DNA of 64,000 bases from NCBI GenBank assembly GCA_037954665.1, contig JBBMOL010000140.1:310001-374000 (forward strand), written 5' to 3'. The notes under the pieces were generated by a model, which was not told the origin of the DNA, made no database searches, and saw nothing but the letters and a program-made list of their open reading frames with translations. This document shows, in pieces, positions 33,506 to 45,476 of this stretch; the first letter of the stretch is position 1, and each line of letters starts with the position of its first letter. A program made the translations under genes and the position numbers. This DNA comes from Laguncularia racemosa (taxonomy: Eukaryota > Streptophyta > Magnoliopsida > Myrtales > Combretaceae).

Positions 33506-35014
33506 TGTTGGTCCCAATTAGATTAATCAAGAGGGGGGGTGAATTGATTAATTACTTAAAATTTCAATTTTTGCAAATTATCCAAAGTCTCTTGACTAAC
33601 GAAATGATGTGAGCAACAAAAAATAATAATGTGCAATAAATAAAATAAGTAGAGAAGAATAAAATGCTCAAAGATTTATAGAGGTTCCACCTCGAGCATC
33701 AGTCCTCTCTTCCAGCTTCACGCCGGGGTCTCAGTTATCTTTACCGGTTGTGTTTCACTATATCAATCAAATCGAAAGTATACAAAATAAGCATCTTCAA
33801 GGTGAAGTCTCACTGCTAAGTCTTTCCAGCTTCTTCACTAAGCTAATCACTCAAACTATAATGATAAAACAACTCTCAATTCCTCATACAAGAAAGGAAT
33901 TACAATAACAATGAGGAATATCAAATTTCCTCTACAAATTGGATCACACGTATACAAAAAATTTCGCCTGAAGATGTATGAGCTTTTAACTTTTCCGTGT
34001 GCTTGATTCTAAGAAGAACATTCTCTCTCTTTTTCAACTGAACATCCCTTTTTTGTATATAAGATATAACGGTTACTTTGTTGGAGAATATCTTGTAACG
34101 TTCATGGAGTTCCACGTGACAAGCTTGGATTTATTTTTGAAATTTTGTATTTCAAAAATAAGTTGAACTTGTTGGAGAAAATCTGCATTCCCGTGATATT
34201 TTGATGAGGATAAACTTGGATAAATCAGTTCGACCGAAATCTTCTTTAGAGATATTCTTTGGATCAAGTTTGTTGAAGATATCCCTCACATTATGGAACC
34301 TTATCTTGATATCCCATATGTTGTGGAACCATATCTTCATGTAACAACCATATTTCTTATCCTTATCTTTGTAACTATTGGATCTCCCAAAATATAGCAC
34401 AAATATCTAGATTTAAATCTTGATAAAACCTGTAAATCTTATATGATCTCACTTTATCATAAAATAAAATCTTTGAATAAAATCTTGTAAAAACTTTATG
34501 TAAATTAAAAACCCCATGATATAAAATCTAACTTTAGTAAAACGCATCAAGTATATTACCCAAATATACTTGACACATGGAGCTAGGCCTTGAAATTTAT
34601 TAAAAACCATCGATACAAAAATTAGAACAAAATCTGGAAAAATTTGTGACAGGCATAGAAGGTTCTGAAAGAGCTTCTGAAGCAAACTTGTCAACTGTTC
34701 TCCTGTTTTAAAGGTTCTGAAAGTACTTCTGAAACAAACTTGTCAACTGTTCTCCTATTGCAAAAGGTTCTGAAAGTGCTTCTGAAAGATTAACACGAGA
34801 ACTACGGATACACTACACAACTTCTGAAATACCTTCTGATAGAACAAAAACAGTCTGTATAACACCTTTGAAGGTTCTGAACAAGCTTCTGTCTCTTTGT
34901 TCAATTTAGAAAAATTCACTTACTATCTTCTGAAACAACTTCTGACAAGCTTAAACATATGTTACACATTATTCCTCTTTTGTTAACATCAAAACTAAAT
35001 TAGAGAACTTAACA
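33506..35014 (-). repeat. 3' LTR of the Copia element
   Basis: Same length as the 5' LTR with few differences. Near its U3 end it has three direct copies of a 52-bp unit (starts at about 34659, 34711, 34763) containing ggttctgaaagtgcttctga-like words. The short frames inside are not genes. Confidence 0.92.
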
Positions 35015-35030
35015 TTCTCCCCCTTTTTGA
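35015..35030 (-). other. Polypurine tract of the Copia element
   Basis: On the minus strand it reads tcaaaaagggggagaa directly before the 3' LTR. Confidence 0.85.
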
Positions 35031-35830
35031 TGATAACAAAACACCATTAGATAAACAAAATAGAAACAACTTTCATGTTCAAGCAAACATATATTCATAA
35101 CACCATTAGAAAAATTGATCAGAATTCATAACAAAAAAGCATCATAAACACAATAGAACCATTAATAAAGCAGCATTGAATTCTCTAGAGTACCATTCTC
35201 CCCCTTTTTGTTAATAGCAAAAGGGATAACTCCCCCTTAATCTATGCATAAAAAAAATAAAAGAAGTCTTTCACAACTTGAATTCAAAATAGGAAATTAA
35301 GATAAGAACTAAGACTTTCTAGATCTTGTAACTCGAAAGGTAGAGGTAGTGGTGGAAGGTTTGGTAGAGAAGGTTTTCTGGTGAAGTATCCAAGTCGATG
35401 ATATGTGCGCCAAAGCGAACATAATCTGGAAATTTTCTTGGAACCAATGACAGATTCGGAGTTAGGGGAACTTGGATTCTCCTCCATTGAAGGTTCTTGA
35501 GGTTTTTCCGAAGAATCTGAAGATTCATCATGAATCACTAAAGGCTTGTTGGAGGGTTTTGTTTTGAAGGATTTTTTTTTTGAGACGTTCTGAGGATTTA
35601 GGCTCCATTGGAGTCATAATGAGAGAGAAGGAAAATAGATAGAGAGAGAGCATATTGCGAGAGAAAAATAAAGAAAGAAAGAAACGGATGAAGAGGAAGA
35701 ATATATATATATTATATAAATAAAAATTTTCAAAGATTGAAAATTTCGGGGGGAAAAAATTCAAAAAGGTTACAAATTCCCAATTCATTTCTAATAAATT
35801 CAAATTTACCTTTTCAAGAGGTTTAGTAAA
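35031..35830 (-). other. Copia segment between pol and polypurine tract
   Basis: About 0.7 kb follows the end of RNase H. A frame starting at about 35619 (MEPKSSERLKKKI) and overlapping frames (35538-35284, Ser/Pro/Glu-rich) suggest a degenerate extra ORF, as SIRE-type elements carry a third ORF after pol. I cannot assign a function, and no membrane segment is convincing. Confidence 0.4.
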
Positions 35831-37488
35831 GATGTCTGCAAATTGATTTTCGGTTGGCACAAATTCAACATTTATATATCCATTATGCACATGATCTCTA
35901 ATAAAATAATGTCTAATTTCTATGTGCTTTGACCTAGAATAATGCACTGGATTTTTTTGTTAAATTGATTTCACTCGTGTTGTCACATTTAATTGGCACA
36001 GTTTTAAAATTTATTCGATAATCATTTAATTGTTATTTTATCCATAAAACTTGTGCACAGCAATTATCAATAGAAACATATTCAGCTTCAGTTGTGGATA
36101 GAGCAACAAAATTTTGTTTTTTTGAAGACCAAGAAATTAATTTATCACCTAGGAATTGACAAGTACCATATGTGCTTTTTCTATCAATTTTACAACTAGC
36201 ATAATCTGCATCAGAATATCCTATTAGATCAAAATTTTGATTTTTAGGATACTAGATGCCTAAATTTGAAGTATTAACTAGGTATTTGAAAATTCGCTTT
36301 ACAGCTAATAAATGAATTTCTGTTGGTGCAGTTTGAAATCTAGCACACAAACACACACTGAACAAAATATCAGGTCTTGATGCAGTCAAGTACAATAGAG
36401 TACCTATGAGGCTCCTATAAAGTTTCTCACTTACCTTCTATCCATTTGAGTCAGAGTCTAACCTTGTTAAAGTACTCATAGGTGTTGTAACCTTTTGCAA
36501 CCATCATATCCAAACTTCTTCAATATTTGTTTTGTGTATTTTTCTTGATGAACAAAGATTCCTTCTTTTGTTTGTTTTATTTTAAGCCCCAAAAAGAATG
36601 TCAATTCTCCCATCATTGACATTTCAAATTCTGCCTGCATGGTCTCAACAAATTCTTAACACAACAATTCTTTAGTAGATCCAAAGATAATATCATCCAC
36701 ATATATTTGCACAACCAAGATATCATTATCAAAAGTTTTCAAGAATAAAGTGGTGTCAACTTTTCCTCTATGAAAACCTTTAGAGATAAAAAACATACTC
36801 AATCTTTCATACCAAGCTCTTGGAGCTTATTCAAACCATATAGCGCTTTATTTAGTTTAAAAACATAATCAGATTTGAAAGGATCTTCAAAACCATGTGG
36901 TTGTTCTACAAAAACTTCTTCCTTTATAAAACCATTTAAAAATGCACTTTTTACATCCATTTGAAAAACTTTAAAATCCTTATAAGATGCATATGCAAGC
37001 ATTAACCGTATTGCTTCTAGTCTAGCAACAGGTGCATATGTTTCATCAAAATCTATTCCTTCTTCTTGTGAATAACCTTTAGCAACTAATCTTGCTTTAT
37101 TTCTTATAATTTTGCCATCTTCATCTAATTTATTTTTAAACACTCATTTAGTTCCAATTATAGACTTTCCTCTAGGTCTAGGAACTAAGTTCCATACATT
37201 GTTTCTTTGAAATTGATTTAATTTTTCTTGCATAGAGATAATCCAATTATCATCATTTAAAGCTTCTTCCATATTATTAGGTTCAATTTCAGATAACAAC
37301 ACAAAACGATTTTCAAGATTTTGTAAATTAGCTCTTGTTTTAACACCAGATTGAACATTACCTATTATTTGATTAGAAGAATGTCCAGACTTATACCTCC
37401 AAGCTCTAGAAGCTTCTTGTTTAGATCTTACAACTTCTGAAGTACCTTCTATGTTTGCCTCTGAAATAGGTTCTGGACGACCAGATCC
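35820..37488 (-). pseudogene. Copia reverse transcriptase and RNase H
   Basis: Minus-strand reading gives the linker to RT, then FKNKLDEDGKIIRNKARLVA, QMDVKSAFLNG and KALYGL (37143-36830). A one-base loss near 36830 then shifts the frame, and the catalytic YVDDIIFGS follows (about 36677-36704). RNase H is recognised by YSDADYASCKIDRKSTYG and ALSTTEAEYVSI (about 36060-36220) and ends near VEFVPTENQFADIFTKPLE (about 35800-35860). Stops and shifts make it inactive. Confidence 0.88.
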
Positions 37489-38697
37489 TTAAGTGTTAAC
37501 AGCAGGTGCTTCTGACTTAGGTTCTGAACCAGCTTCTGCTTTAGGATTGGAGTCCTTTTCTTCATCAGAATCAACATCCTTTAAATCCTCAATAAATTTA
37601 ACATTTATTGATTCTTCAATAGTTTTTGATGATTTATTGAAAACACGATAAGCACGACTATTTAGAGAATATCCTAAGAAAATAGCTTCTTCAGATCTTT
37701 CATCAAACTTACCAAGGTTGAGAGGATTCTTTTTCACAAAACATTTAGATCCAAAGATATGAAAATATGAAACATTAGGTTTCTTACCTCGAAACATCTC
37801 ATAAGCAGTCTTTGATGTCATGGGTCGAATGAAAACTCTATTGATGATATAGCAAGCTGTAGAAACTGCTTCTGCCTAAAAATACTTAGCAATGCTACTT
37901 TCATTTAACATAGATCTAGTCATCTCTTGTAAAGTTCTATTTTTATGTTCCACTACTCCATTTTGTTGAGGAGTGTATGGAGCTGAGAAATTGTGAGATA
38001 TACCATGTTCTTTACAAAAATTTAAAAAACTTATATTTTGGAATTATGTTCCATGATCAGTTCAAAGACTAATTATGGAAACTCCCTTTTCATTTTGTAT
38101 TTGTTTTGCAAATTTTTGAAAAGAATCAAAGGTATCTCTTTTGTGTTGTAAGAATATAACCCAAGTGTATCTTGAAAAATCATCAACAATAACAAGTCCA
38201 TATTTTCTTCCACCCATGCTTAAGACTCTAGTAGGTCCGAAAAGATCAAGATGCAATAATTCAAGTGGTCTCTTAGTTGAGATTACATTTTTACTTTTAT
38301 GAGAGATAGAAACCATTTTATTCTTTAAGCAAGTATCACATTTCACATCTTGTTTAATATTTATTTTAGGTAATCCTTTAATAATATCCTTTTTAGATAA
38401 TTTTTCTAAATGATTAAAATTAATGTGTCCTAGTCTTTTATGCCAAGCAAAAACATGATCATTCAAAGAAATTAAACAACAAGGATTATCGATTTTAGCT
38501 GGTTTTATGATATAGATATTTCTTTTCCTAATTCCTTCAAATAATCTTTCATTATTTTCATTAAAAGCATAGCACTTGTCTTGATCAAAAATCATTTTAT
38601 ATCCTTTATCACATAACTGACTAATACTAAGTAGATTATGTTTCAAGCCTTGCACAAGATATACATTTTCAATGAGAAAAGTAAGCATACCAATCGT
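37489..38697 (-). pseudogene. Copia protease C-terminus and integrase
   Basis: This is in the same frame as gag, separated by a single TGA at 38698-38700. It contains NVYLVQGLKHNLLSISQLC, the zinc-binding pattern HKRLGHINFNH...CDTC (about 38450-38340), D in LHLDLFGP and IVDDFSRYTW, TDHGT with a stop after it (about 38055), and the E-containing QQNGVVEHKNRT (about 37960). The region 37821-37489 carries the Copia integrase C-terminal part (HIFGSKCFVKK, FLGYS). It would integrate the cDNA. Stops are at about 38060, 38045, 37877 and 37489. Confidence 0.88.
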
Positions 38698-39915
38698 TCA
38701 AGTGGCAATTATTTTACCTCTACTATCATCTCCAAACTTTACATATCCTTTTTCTTCCCAAGTTATGCTATTGAACAATGAAGCATCTCCAGTCATATGT
38801 CTAGAACATCCACTATCCAAATACCATTTTCCTCTTATTTTAGCTTCATGTTCCCCAGAACTAGCCATTAGACAAAGATTTGCATCATTCTCTTCTTCTT
38901 CTGAATCTTCTGAATTTGTTTCTGTGTCCTCTAAATCACTCCACGTTGCTAGCATTGCACAACTTTTCTTTTTATAATTTTCCATTTTCTTGATCAATGT
39001 TGGACATTCATATTTGATGTGTCCTGACTTTTTGCATTCATAACATTGAATCTCCCTTTTCTCTTTCTTCTTTTCTTTCTCCTTGTAGGCTTTTCCTGCA
39101 TCATTATGCTTATATTCAGTACTTTTCTTGAAAACACTAAATTTCTTACCTCTTTGCTTCTTAAGCAGCCTGTTGAGTCTACGTGCTAGAAGACTGATGT
39201 CCTCTTCTTTCTCATCGTCGCTATCATCTGTTTCAGTTTCATTTTGCTTTATTTCCTTGACTTTAAACGCAATTCCTTTGGTGCTGTCTTCTCCTCTTTG
39301 TGTGGTTTTTATGTGAGACTCATATGCCATAAGCTTTTCTCTCAATTGATTGAGAGTTAGCTTGTTTAGGTCTTGAGCTTCTTCTATAGCTGTTTTCTTT
39401 ACATCCCAAGATGGTGGCAATATCCTCAGCATTTTCCTCACAAGATCTGGATCTAGAAGTTTCTTTCCAAGTGATGCAAGCTCATTTGTAATAGCTGTAA
39501 ACCTGTTAAAAGCATCTTTGACATCTTCATTAAACTTAAACTTAAATAATTCATACTGTTGAATCAAAGCATTTATCTTGGTTTCCTTGATGGTATCAGT
39601 CCCTTCATATGTATCGGATAGGATATCCCAAATCTCCTTTGCACTTGCACACGATGATATCAAATAGAACTCTGATGGAGCAATAGTAGTCAGCAACATA
39701 TTTTTTGCTTTGTTATTCTTCTCAATAATCTTCTTCTCGAAATTTGACAAGGTCGAATTTCCATTCAAGGTGATCACATTGTCCCCAAGTGAAATGACCT
39801 GCCATGAATCATAATCATTAGCTTTAATATAAGTCTCCATGTGCATCTTCCAATATGAGAAGTTTGAACCATTGAAGTAAGGAGCTCGATTAATTGCAAC
39901 ATTATTTTCAACCAT
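38698..39915 (-). pseudogene. Copia gag and start of protease
   Basis: An open frame of 405 codons starts at 39915, just after the PBS. Residues 10-200 form the Copia Gag (APYFNGSNFSYWKMHMETYI, KEIWDILSDTYEGTD). A Lys/Glu-rich part precedes the CCHC zinc knuckle CYECKKSGHIKYEC (about residue 290). The acidic stretch EDTETNSEDSEEEEND follows. At the C-terminus is the protease active site WYLDSGCSRHMTGD. Gag and protease share one frame. The nonsense codon at 38698 is the first damage in an otherwise open frame, so this is the best-preserved coding stretch in the window. Confidence 0.9.
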
Positions 39916-39942
39916 TTTGGATCACTCAAAATAAATGAGTCC

Positions 39943-39955
39943 TGCTCTGATACCA
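39943..39955 (-). other. Primer binding site of the Copia element (tRNA-Met)
   Basis: On the minus strand it reads TGGTATCAGAGCA, starting two bases after the 5' LTR. It matches the 3' end of initiator tRNA-Met. Confidence 0.88.
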
Positions 39956-39957
39956 AT

Positions 39958-41466
39958 TGTTGGTCCCAATTAGATTAATCAAGAGGGGGTTGAATTGATT
40001 AATTACTTAAAATTTCAATTTTTTGCAAATTATCCAAAGTCTCTTGACTAACGAAATGATGTGAGCAACAAAAAATAATAATGTGCAATAAATAAAATAA
40101 GTAGAGAAGAATAAAATGCTCAAAGATTTATAGAGGTTCTGTCTCGAGTGTCAGTCCTCTCTTTCAGCTCCACGCCGGGGTCCCGGTTATCTTTATCGAT
40201 TGTGTTTCACTATATCAATCAAATCGAAAGTATACAAAATAGGCCTCTTCAAGGCGAAGTCTCACTGCTGAGTCTTTCTAGCTTCTTCACTAAGCTAATC
40301 ACTCAAACTACAGTGATGAAACAACTCTCAATTCCTCATACAAGAAAGGAATCACAATAACAATGAGGAATACCAAATTTCCTCTACAAATTGGATCACA
40401 CGTATATAAAAAATTTTCGCCTGAAAATGTATGAGCTTTTAACTTTTCCGTGTGCTTGATTCTAAGAAGAACATTCTCTCTCTTTTTCAACTGAAGATCC
40501 CTTTTTTGTATATAAGATATAACGGTTACTTTGTTGGAGAATATCTTGTAACGTTCATGGAGTTTCCACGTGACAAGCTTGGATTTATTTTTGAAATTTT
40601 GTATTTCAAAAATAAGTTGAACTTGTTGGAGAAAATCTGCATTCTCGTGATATTTTGATGAGGATAAACTTGGATAAATCAGTTCGACCGAAATCTTCTT
40701 TGGAGATATTCTTTGGATCAAGTTTGTTGAAGATATCCCTTACATTATGGAACCTTATCTTGATATCCCATATGTTGTGGAACCATATTTTCATGTAACA
40801 ACCATATTTCTTATCCTTATCTTTGTAACTATTGGATCTCCCAAAATATAGCACAAATATCTAGATTTAAATCTTGATAAAACCTGTAAATCTTATATGA
40901 TCTCACTTTATCATAAAATAAAATCTTTGAATAAAATCTTGTAAAAACTTTATGTAAATTAAAAACCACATGATATAAAATCCAACTTTAGTAAAACGCA
41001 TCAAGTATACTACCTAAATATACTTGACACATGGAGCTAGGCCTTGAAATTTATTAAAAACCATCGATACAAAAATTAGAACGAAATCTGGAAAAATTCG
41101 TGATAGGCATGGAAGGTTCTGGAAGAGCTTCTGAAGCAAACCTGTCAACTGTTCTCCTATTGTAAAGGTTTTGAAAGTGCTTCTAAAACAAACCTGTCAA
41201 CTGTTCTCCTGTTGTAAAGGTTCTAAAAGTACTTTAAAAGATTAACACGAGAACTACAGATACACTACACAACTTTTGAAATACCTTCTGACAGAACAAA
41301 AACAATTTGTATAACACCTTTGAAGGTTTTGAACAAGCTTCTATCTCTTTGTTCAATTTAGAAAAATTCACTTACTATCTTCTGAAACAACTTCTGACAA
41401 GCTCAAACATACGTTACACATTATTCCTCTTTTGTTAACATCAAAACTAAATTAGAGAACTTAACA
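39958..41466 (-). repeat. 5' LTR of the Copia element
   Basis: 1509 bp, partner of 33506-35014, with the same 52-bp direct repeats near U3 (about 41111, 41163, 41216). Short frames on both strands are shared with the other LTR and are not genes. Confidence 0.92.
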
Positions 41467-41471
41467 CCCGA

Positions 41472-44400
41472 TATATCATGAGTTGACCAAAGTTAACTTA
41501 ATTAGAGCAAAAGTCAACTAACTCAACCTAGCTTATTAACTTAAGTCTTCCATTCGATATCCCCGAGAAAACTTAAGTAAACTTAATGCATTAGAAATAA
41601 GACTCAATATACTTTAAGATAGACTTGGAAGATAAGACATTGTACATCTATAAGATACTTCTTTTTTATGAAACTGATGAATTTGACTCAATAAAATTTT
41701 AGTAAAAAACCATCGATTTCTCCCAACATCACTAAACTCCTTATTTGAAGATTTGGTTTTCACCATAAGATTTTATCTAAGAAACCAAACCCAAAATTGA
41801 TCAAAATTCATCTACAAGATCAGTACTTAACCCGAGTATTTCTAGAATATTGGATTTAAAAACCCAAAAATTGTTACCTAAAGTCCACTCTAATTTAACT
41901 AAAGTCAACTTTCGACAAATTATTCAATGATTCAAGAAAATGAGTATTAACTTGAATCAAATCCTTTTGAATCTAGCCTATCTGATTATAATCATAAGGA
42001 TTAATTATCCTAGAACATAGATCAACAAAAATAAACACAAATTAATAACAAACTAAATTATAAAACTAAATCGAAATCCGAAGTCCTTTAAACATTGCCC
42101 TAAAAGCCTTTTAAGCGGTTAAGCTTGAAATCACCCCCAAATCATAATCTATTTTTACCAAAAATTTTCTAATTCAATATTGCATCTTTAATTACCCAAT
42201 AATACATAAAATATCAAAAAATCTAGACAAAACTCCACCAGCTGCACCTCCTTCCTCATGATGCCATCTACATGGACAAGCTTCCACCACAAGCTTTGAA
42301 ATTTCAAACCTTATCTTATCTCATCATGATCAAACTTATTCCACTAGATCTTATCTTAATCCTACTCTATTTTATCTTGTCTAACCTAAGAAAAGGACAT
42401 GAAATAATTTGAAAATAGGCATATGAAAATCGGATCCAAATTAGATGCACTAAACATGTGATTTTTTCAATTTTTGTCAAAGCTTACTTACCTTAATATA
42501 TCTTATTCTATACTTAATAAATTTTACCCTATCATACCTCAAATATAATTTAATTACTTGTTAAAATATCATGGAAAAATTCAAAAAGATGAACCCCCAA
42601 AAATAGATTAGAAACCCCCTTCTTCACTTAAGAACTACCATGTAAATCCATCAAGCTTGTCACCATTCAATTCACCCCTTTCTATCTTAATTTAATTTAA
42701 TCTAAAATAACCTAAATTAACTTGATTCAAATGGGTTAAGGAATTGGGGATATCATGGAATTTTTTTAGTTTTTGAGTTGTATAAACAAAAGAAAAATTA
42801 CATCTAAATCTCATTTCCAAAAACACCTTGTTACTTAACATTGTTTCACCTTACGTTTGAGGCCTTCTTACCTAATCTTAACCTAATCAAAATTAGCCCA
42901 AAATTTGTCACAAATAAACTATGGAAGTTATTTGAAAATAAATAAAAAATTAGCCTAAGAAACCACCTAGAAGCTACCAAAATCTGTCACCCTCTATTGA
43001 CTATGTCAACTCTATGTGATTTTAGCCACCTCAATCTTCTCTTCTCTTATATAATCACTACCCTAACTTATCCTATAAGATTTTAGGCCAATAATAACCC
43101 TAAAACCTGCCTAATATTGTTTCCTTAGGTTTGCCAAATCATAGCTCAAATTAATTTGCAAAACAACAAAACTTAACTAGTATAAAAAGGAAGGTAAAAA
43201 GCAAGTTTAATCCTACAAGCAAGCCCACAATTCACATGCCACTTGTTGCCCAGTTCCTTTGAAACTTTTCCACCAAATTTACACTAAACATACCTCATAT
43301 TTCCCTAAAAGTTCAGAAAGTTTCACCAAAAAATAACCCCACTTGCATCCCCAAAGACAATCATAGTTTTAGACCACCAATTCCTTGATCTAAGGTAAGC
43401 AACTTCCAAGAAGATTGAGCTATCTTTAGATTCTCTTGCGAAAGCTACTAGCCTAACTTATTTTCTATGTTTTAGGGACTCTATTTTAGGAATTTTCATA
43501 AGAATAAGGTAATCGCAATTTAACCAAATCATTTTCCATAGCATACTCATCAAACTTACATTAATACCACTTATATGTAATAGTTGTAGACTCTGACCAT
43601 GAATTCCACATCAAACAACTTTATCTTTGTAAGATTATTCTATTTCGTTTTCATTTAGAATATTTTTCCAATAATTAGACATATTTCAAACTCCTAATAA
43701 ATACAAAAGTAAGATGTTAAGACCTTATCTTCAATCCATGAGGACTTTTGACCATTTATGACTATCTATGACCTATTGGACATCCATGGACATATTCTTG
43801 ACATATTTTGGACATATTATGGATGTATATTCATGGACATATTCTTGAAATATACCTTGGACACATATTTGCCTTATTATGGCAAGGGCAGGACTTTACC
43901 TAAACAAAGACCTAAGTGTAGACCTTAACGATGGACCGATTTCTTAAACGAAGGACTTAACATTAAAAGACTTTAATAAAACATGGGGTTAGCAATGGGA
44001 TACTAGAATAGTTTATCTTAAAAGTAGATATTTTTTATATGTATAAAAGTTTCTCCTTGTTTATATAGGTTTTCAGAAGGTTACCGAGTTTTACCCGAAG
44101 ATTACTACGATCCTTGAAAAAGAATGGCAAGGTTAGTACCATAAACGATTGCCACTTGATTTGTGCTTATAATTTTAGTAGCACCTAAAGTTGAATAATA
44201 ATGAACCCATCTGTGTATTTGATTTAGTTGATTGTTTGATTGATAAGGTCTAAAGGAAAGGAAACTAAAGTTGCTTGCATTCATGGCTATTCTTGTAGTT
44301 GATAGAGTGTCTGCAAATTGTTTGGTCACCTCCTAACTTACGTTAAGCATATCGAAATACTTATTTTGAAATGGACCATGCATAGCATCTTCTTGTATAT

Positions 44401-45309
44401 TCTTGTATTTTCTATCATAGTTACACGGGTCATGAAAGGATGTCCCGAGGGAGTGTCCTATTCTAATAATACAAAAATGACTAGAGGATTGTCATGTATT
44501 GGTATGAATCTAGGTTCATTATTCTATTTTGGGCACATGCATCTAGAGGTATGTGGACAAGGAAAACATTATTTTCTTTTGGTTTGTACCTGGTCCTTAT
44601 GTAGTAGATCATTCTTCTAGCATAACTATTGATATGCAGAGCATGGCTCTTATTTATGTAGCCAAAGATGTATGCAAGTGTAACAAAATCGGTAGCCTAA
44701 ACTTTGATGGAATTTTAAAATGATCCTCAACCCAAGGTCAAGGAGGGGTATATTGGTAAAAAATATGCTTAGACTTCAAGTAGTTTTCAGTAGACTACAT
44801 GTGATAATTAGCATATGAATGTTCATTCATTCATGCATTAAAATGTTAACTTGTTTATTTTGCTTAAAAGGTGGTTTTGAGCTAGGATCTCACTAAGCTT
44901 TTATAGCTTACCCCCCCTACAATTTATCCTTTTTGCAGGAATCATTCTAGTTTTACCCTGGTCAATTCCAGTCAGTGATGAGAATCTTCAAGATAATGGT
45001 AAATGGGCGAATGAGGAAGAAGACAACTAGAATAGATATTTTAAATTTTGAGTAGACTCTTCTAGATGAATGTAATATTAACCACTTAGACTTATTCCTC
45101 TATCTATTATATATGTAAAACTCTATGTTTTACATTAATATATGTTAGCTTTTAACTTTGTAAAACAGTTATCTTTATGGTGGTTTCTAGAGTAATGACG
45201 CCTTATGTACCATGTTGAAGTTTGTGTATTCTAAAATCCAGCTAATCATCGACTTCAATATAATACATGACAGGCTGTTACGACTAGGGTAACCCCTAAG
45301 GCATTACAA
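41472..45309 (-). repeat. Repeat X, minus-strand copy, main part (probable long LTR)
   Basis: Its reverse complement matches 27069-27560. On the minus strand a plausible start is TGTAATGCCTTAGGGGTTAC at 45309, the type of start seen in chromovirus LTRs, which would make X a 3.9-kb LTR. No protein frame is recognised; frames at 44105-44620 lack motifs. A short gacatat-rich tandem tract is at 43776-43870. Confidence 0.45.
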
Positions 45310-45476
45310 TGGCAAAGTATCTTATTGGGCAGATGGCTATCACATTACCACTTTCACAAGTCACGCACTATTAAAATAATAGATCCCTTTTACATAGTGA
45401 AAACAACATACAATTACACAACTAGCTCACAAATAAAAGAAAACCTTGTGAAATTGTAATATATCCAGCAAGAATA
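45310..45476. other. Short spacer, nothing recognised
   Basis: AT-rich, without a frame or repeat match that I could see. Confidence 0.5.

Larger units (their letters stand above)
33506..41466 (-). mobile_element. Complete Ty1/Copia retrotransposon, SIRE/Maximus-like, minus strand
   Basis: Two LTRs of 1509 bp (33506-35014 and 39958-41466) have TGTTGG...TTAACA ends and the target duplication cccga (33501-33505, 41467-41471). On the minus strand the order is 5' LTR, tRNA-Met PBS, gag, protease, integrase, reverse transcriptase, RNase H, a short extra segment, polypurine tract, 3' LTR. Integrase before RT defines Copia. Protein details (HKRLGHIN, STKRPLELLHLDLFGP) resemble the SIRE/Maximus lineage. 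A few stops and at least one frameshift inactivate it. The LTRs are very similar, so this is one of the younger insertions. Confidence 0.93.
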
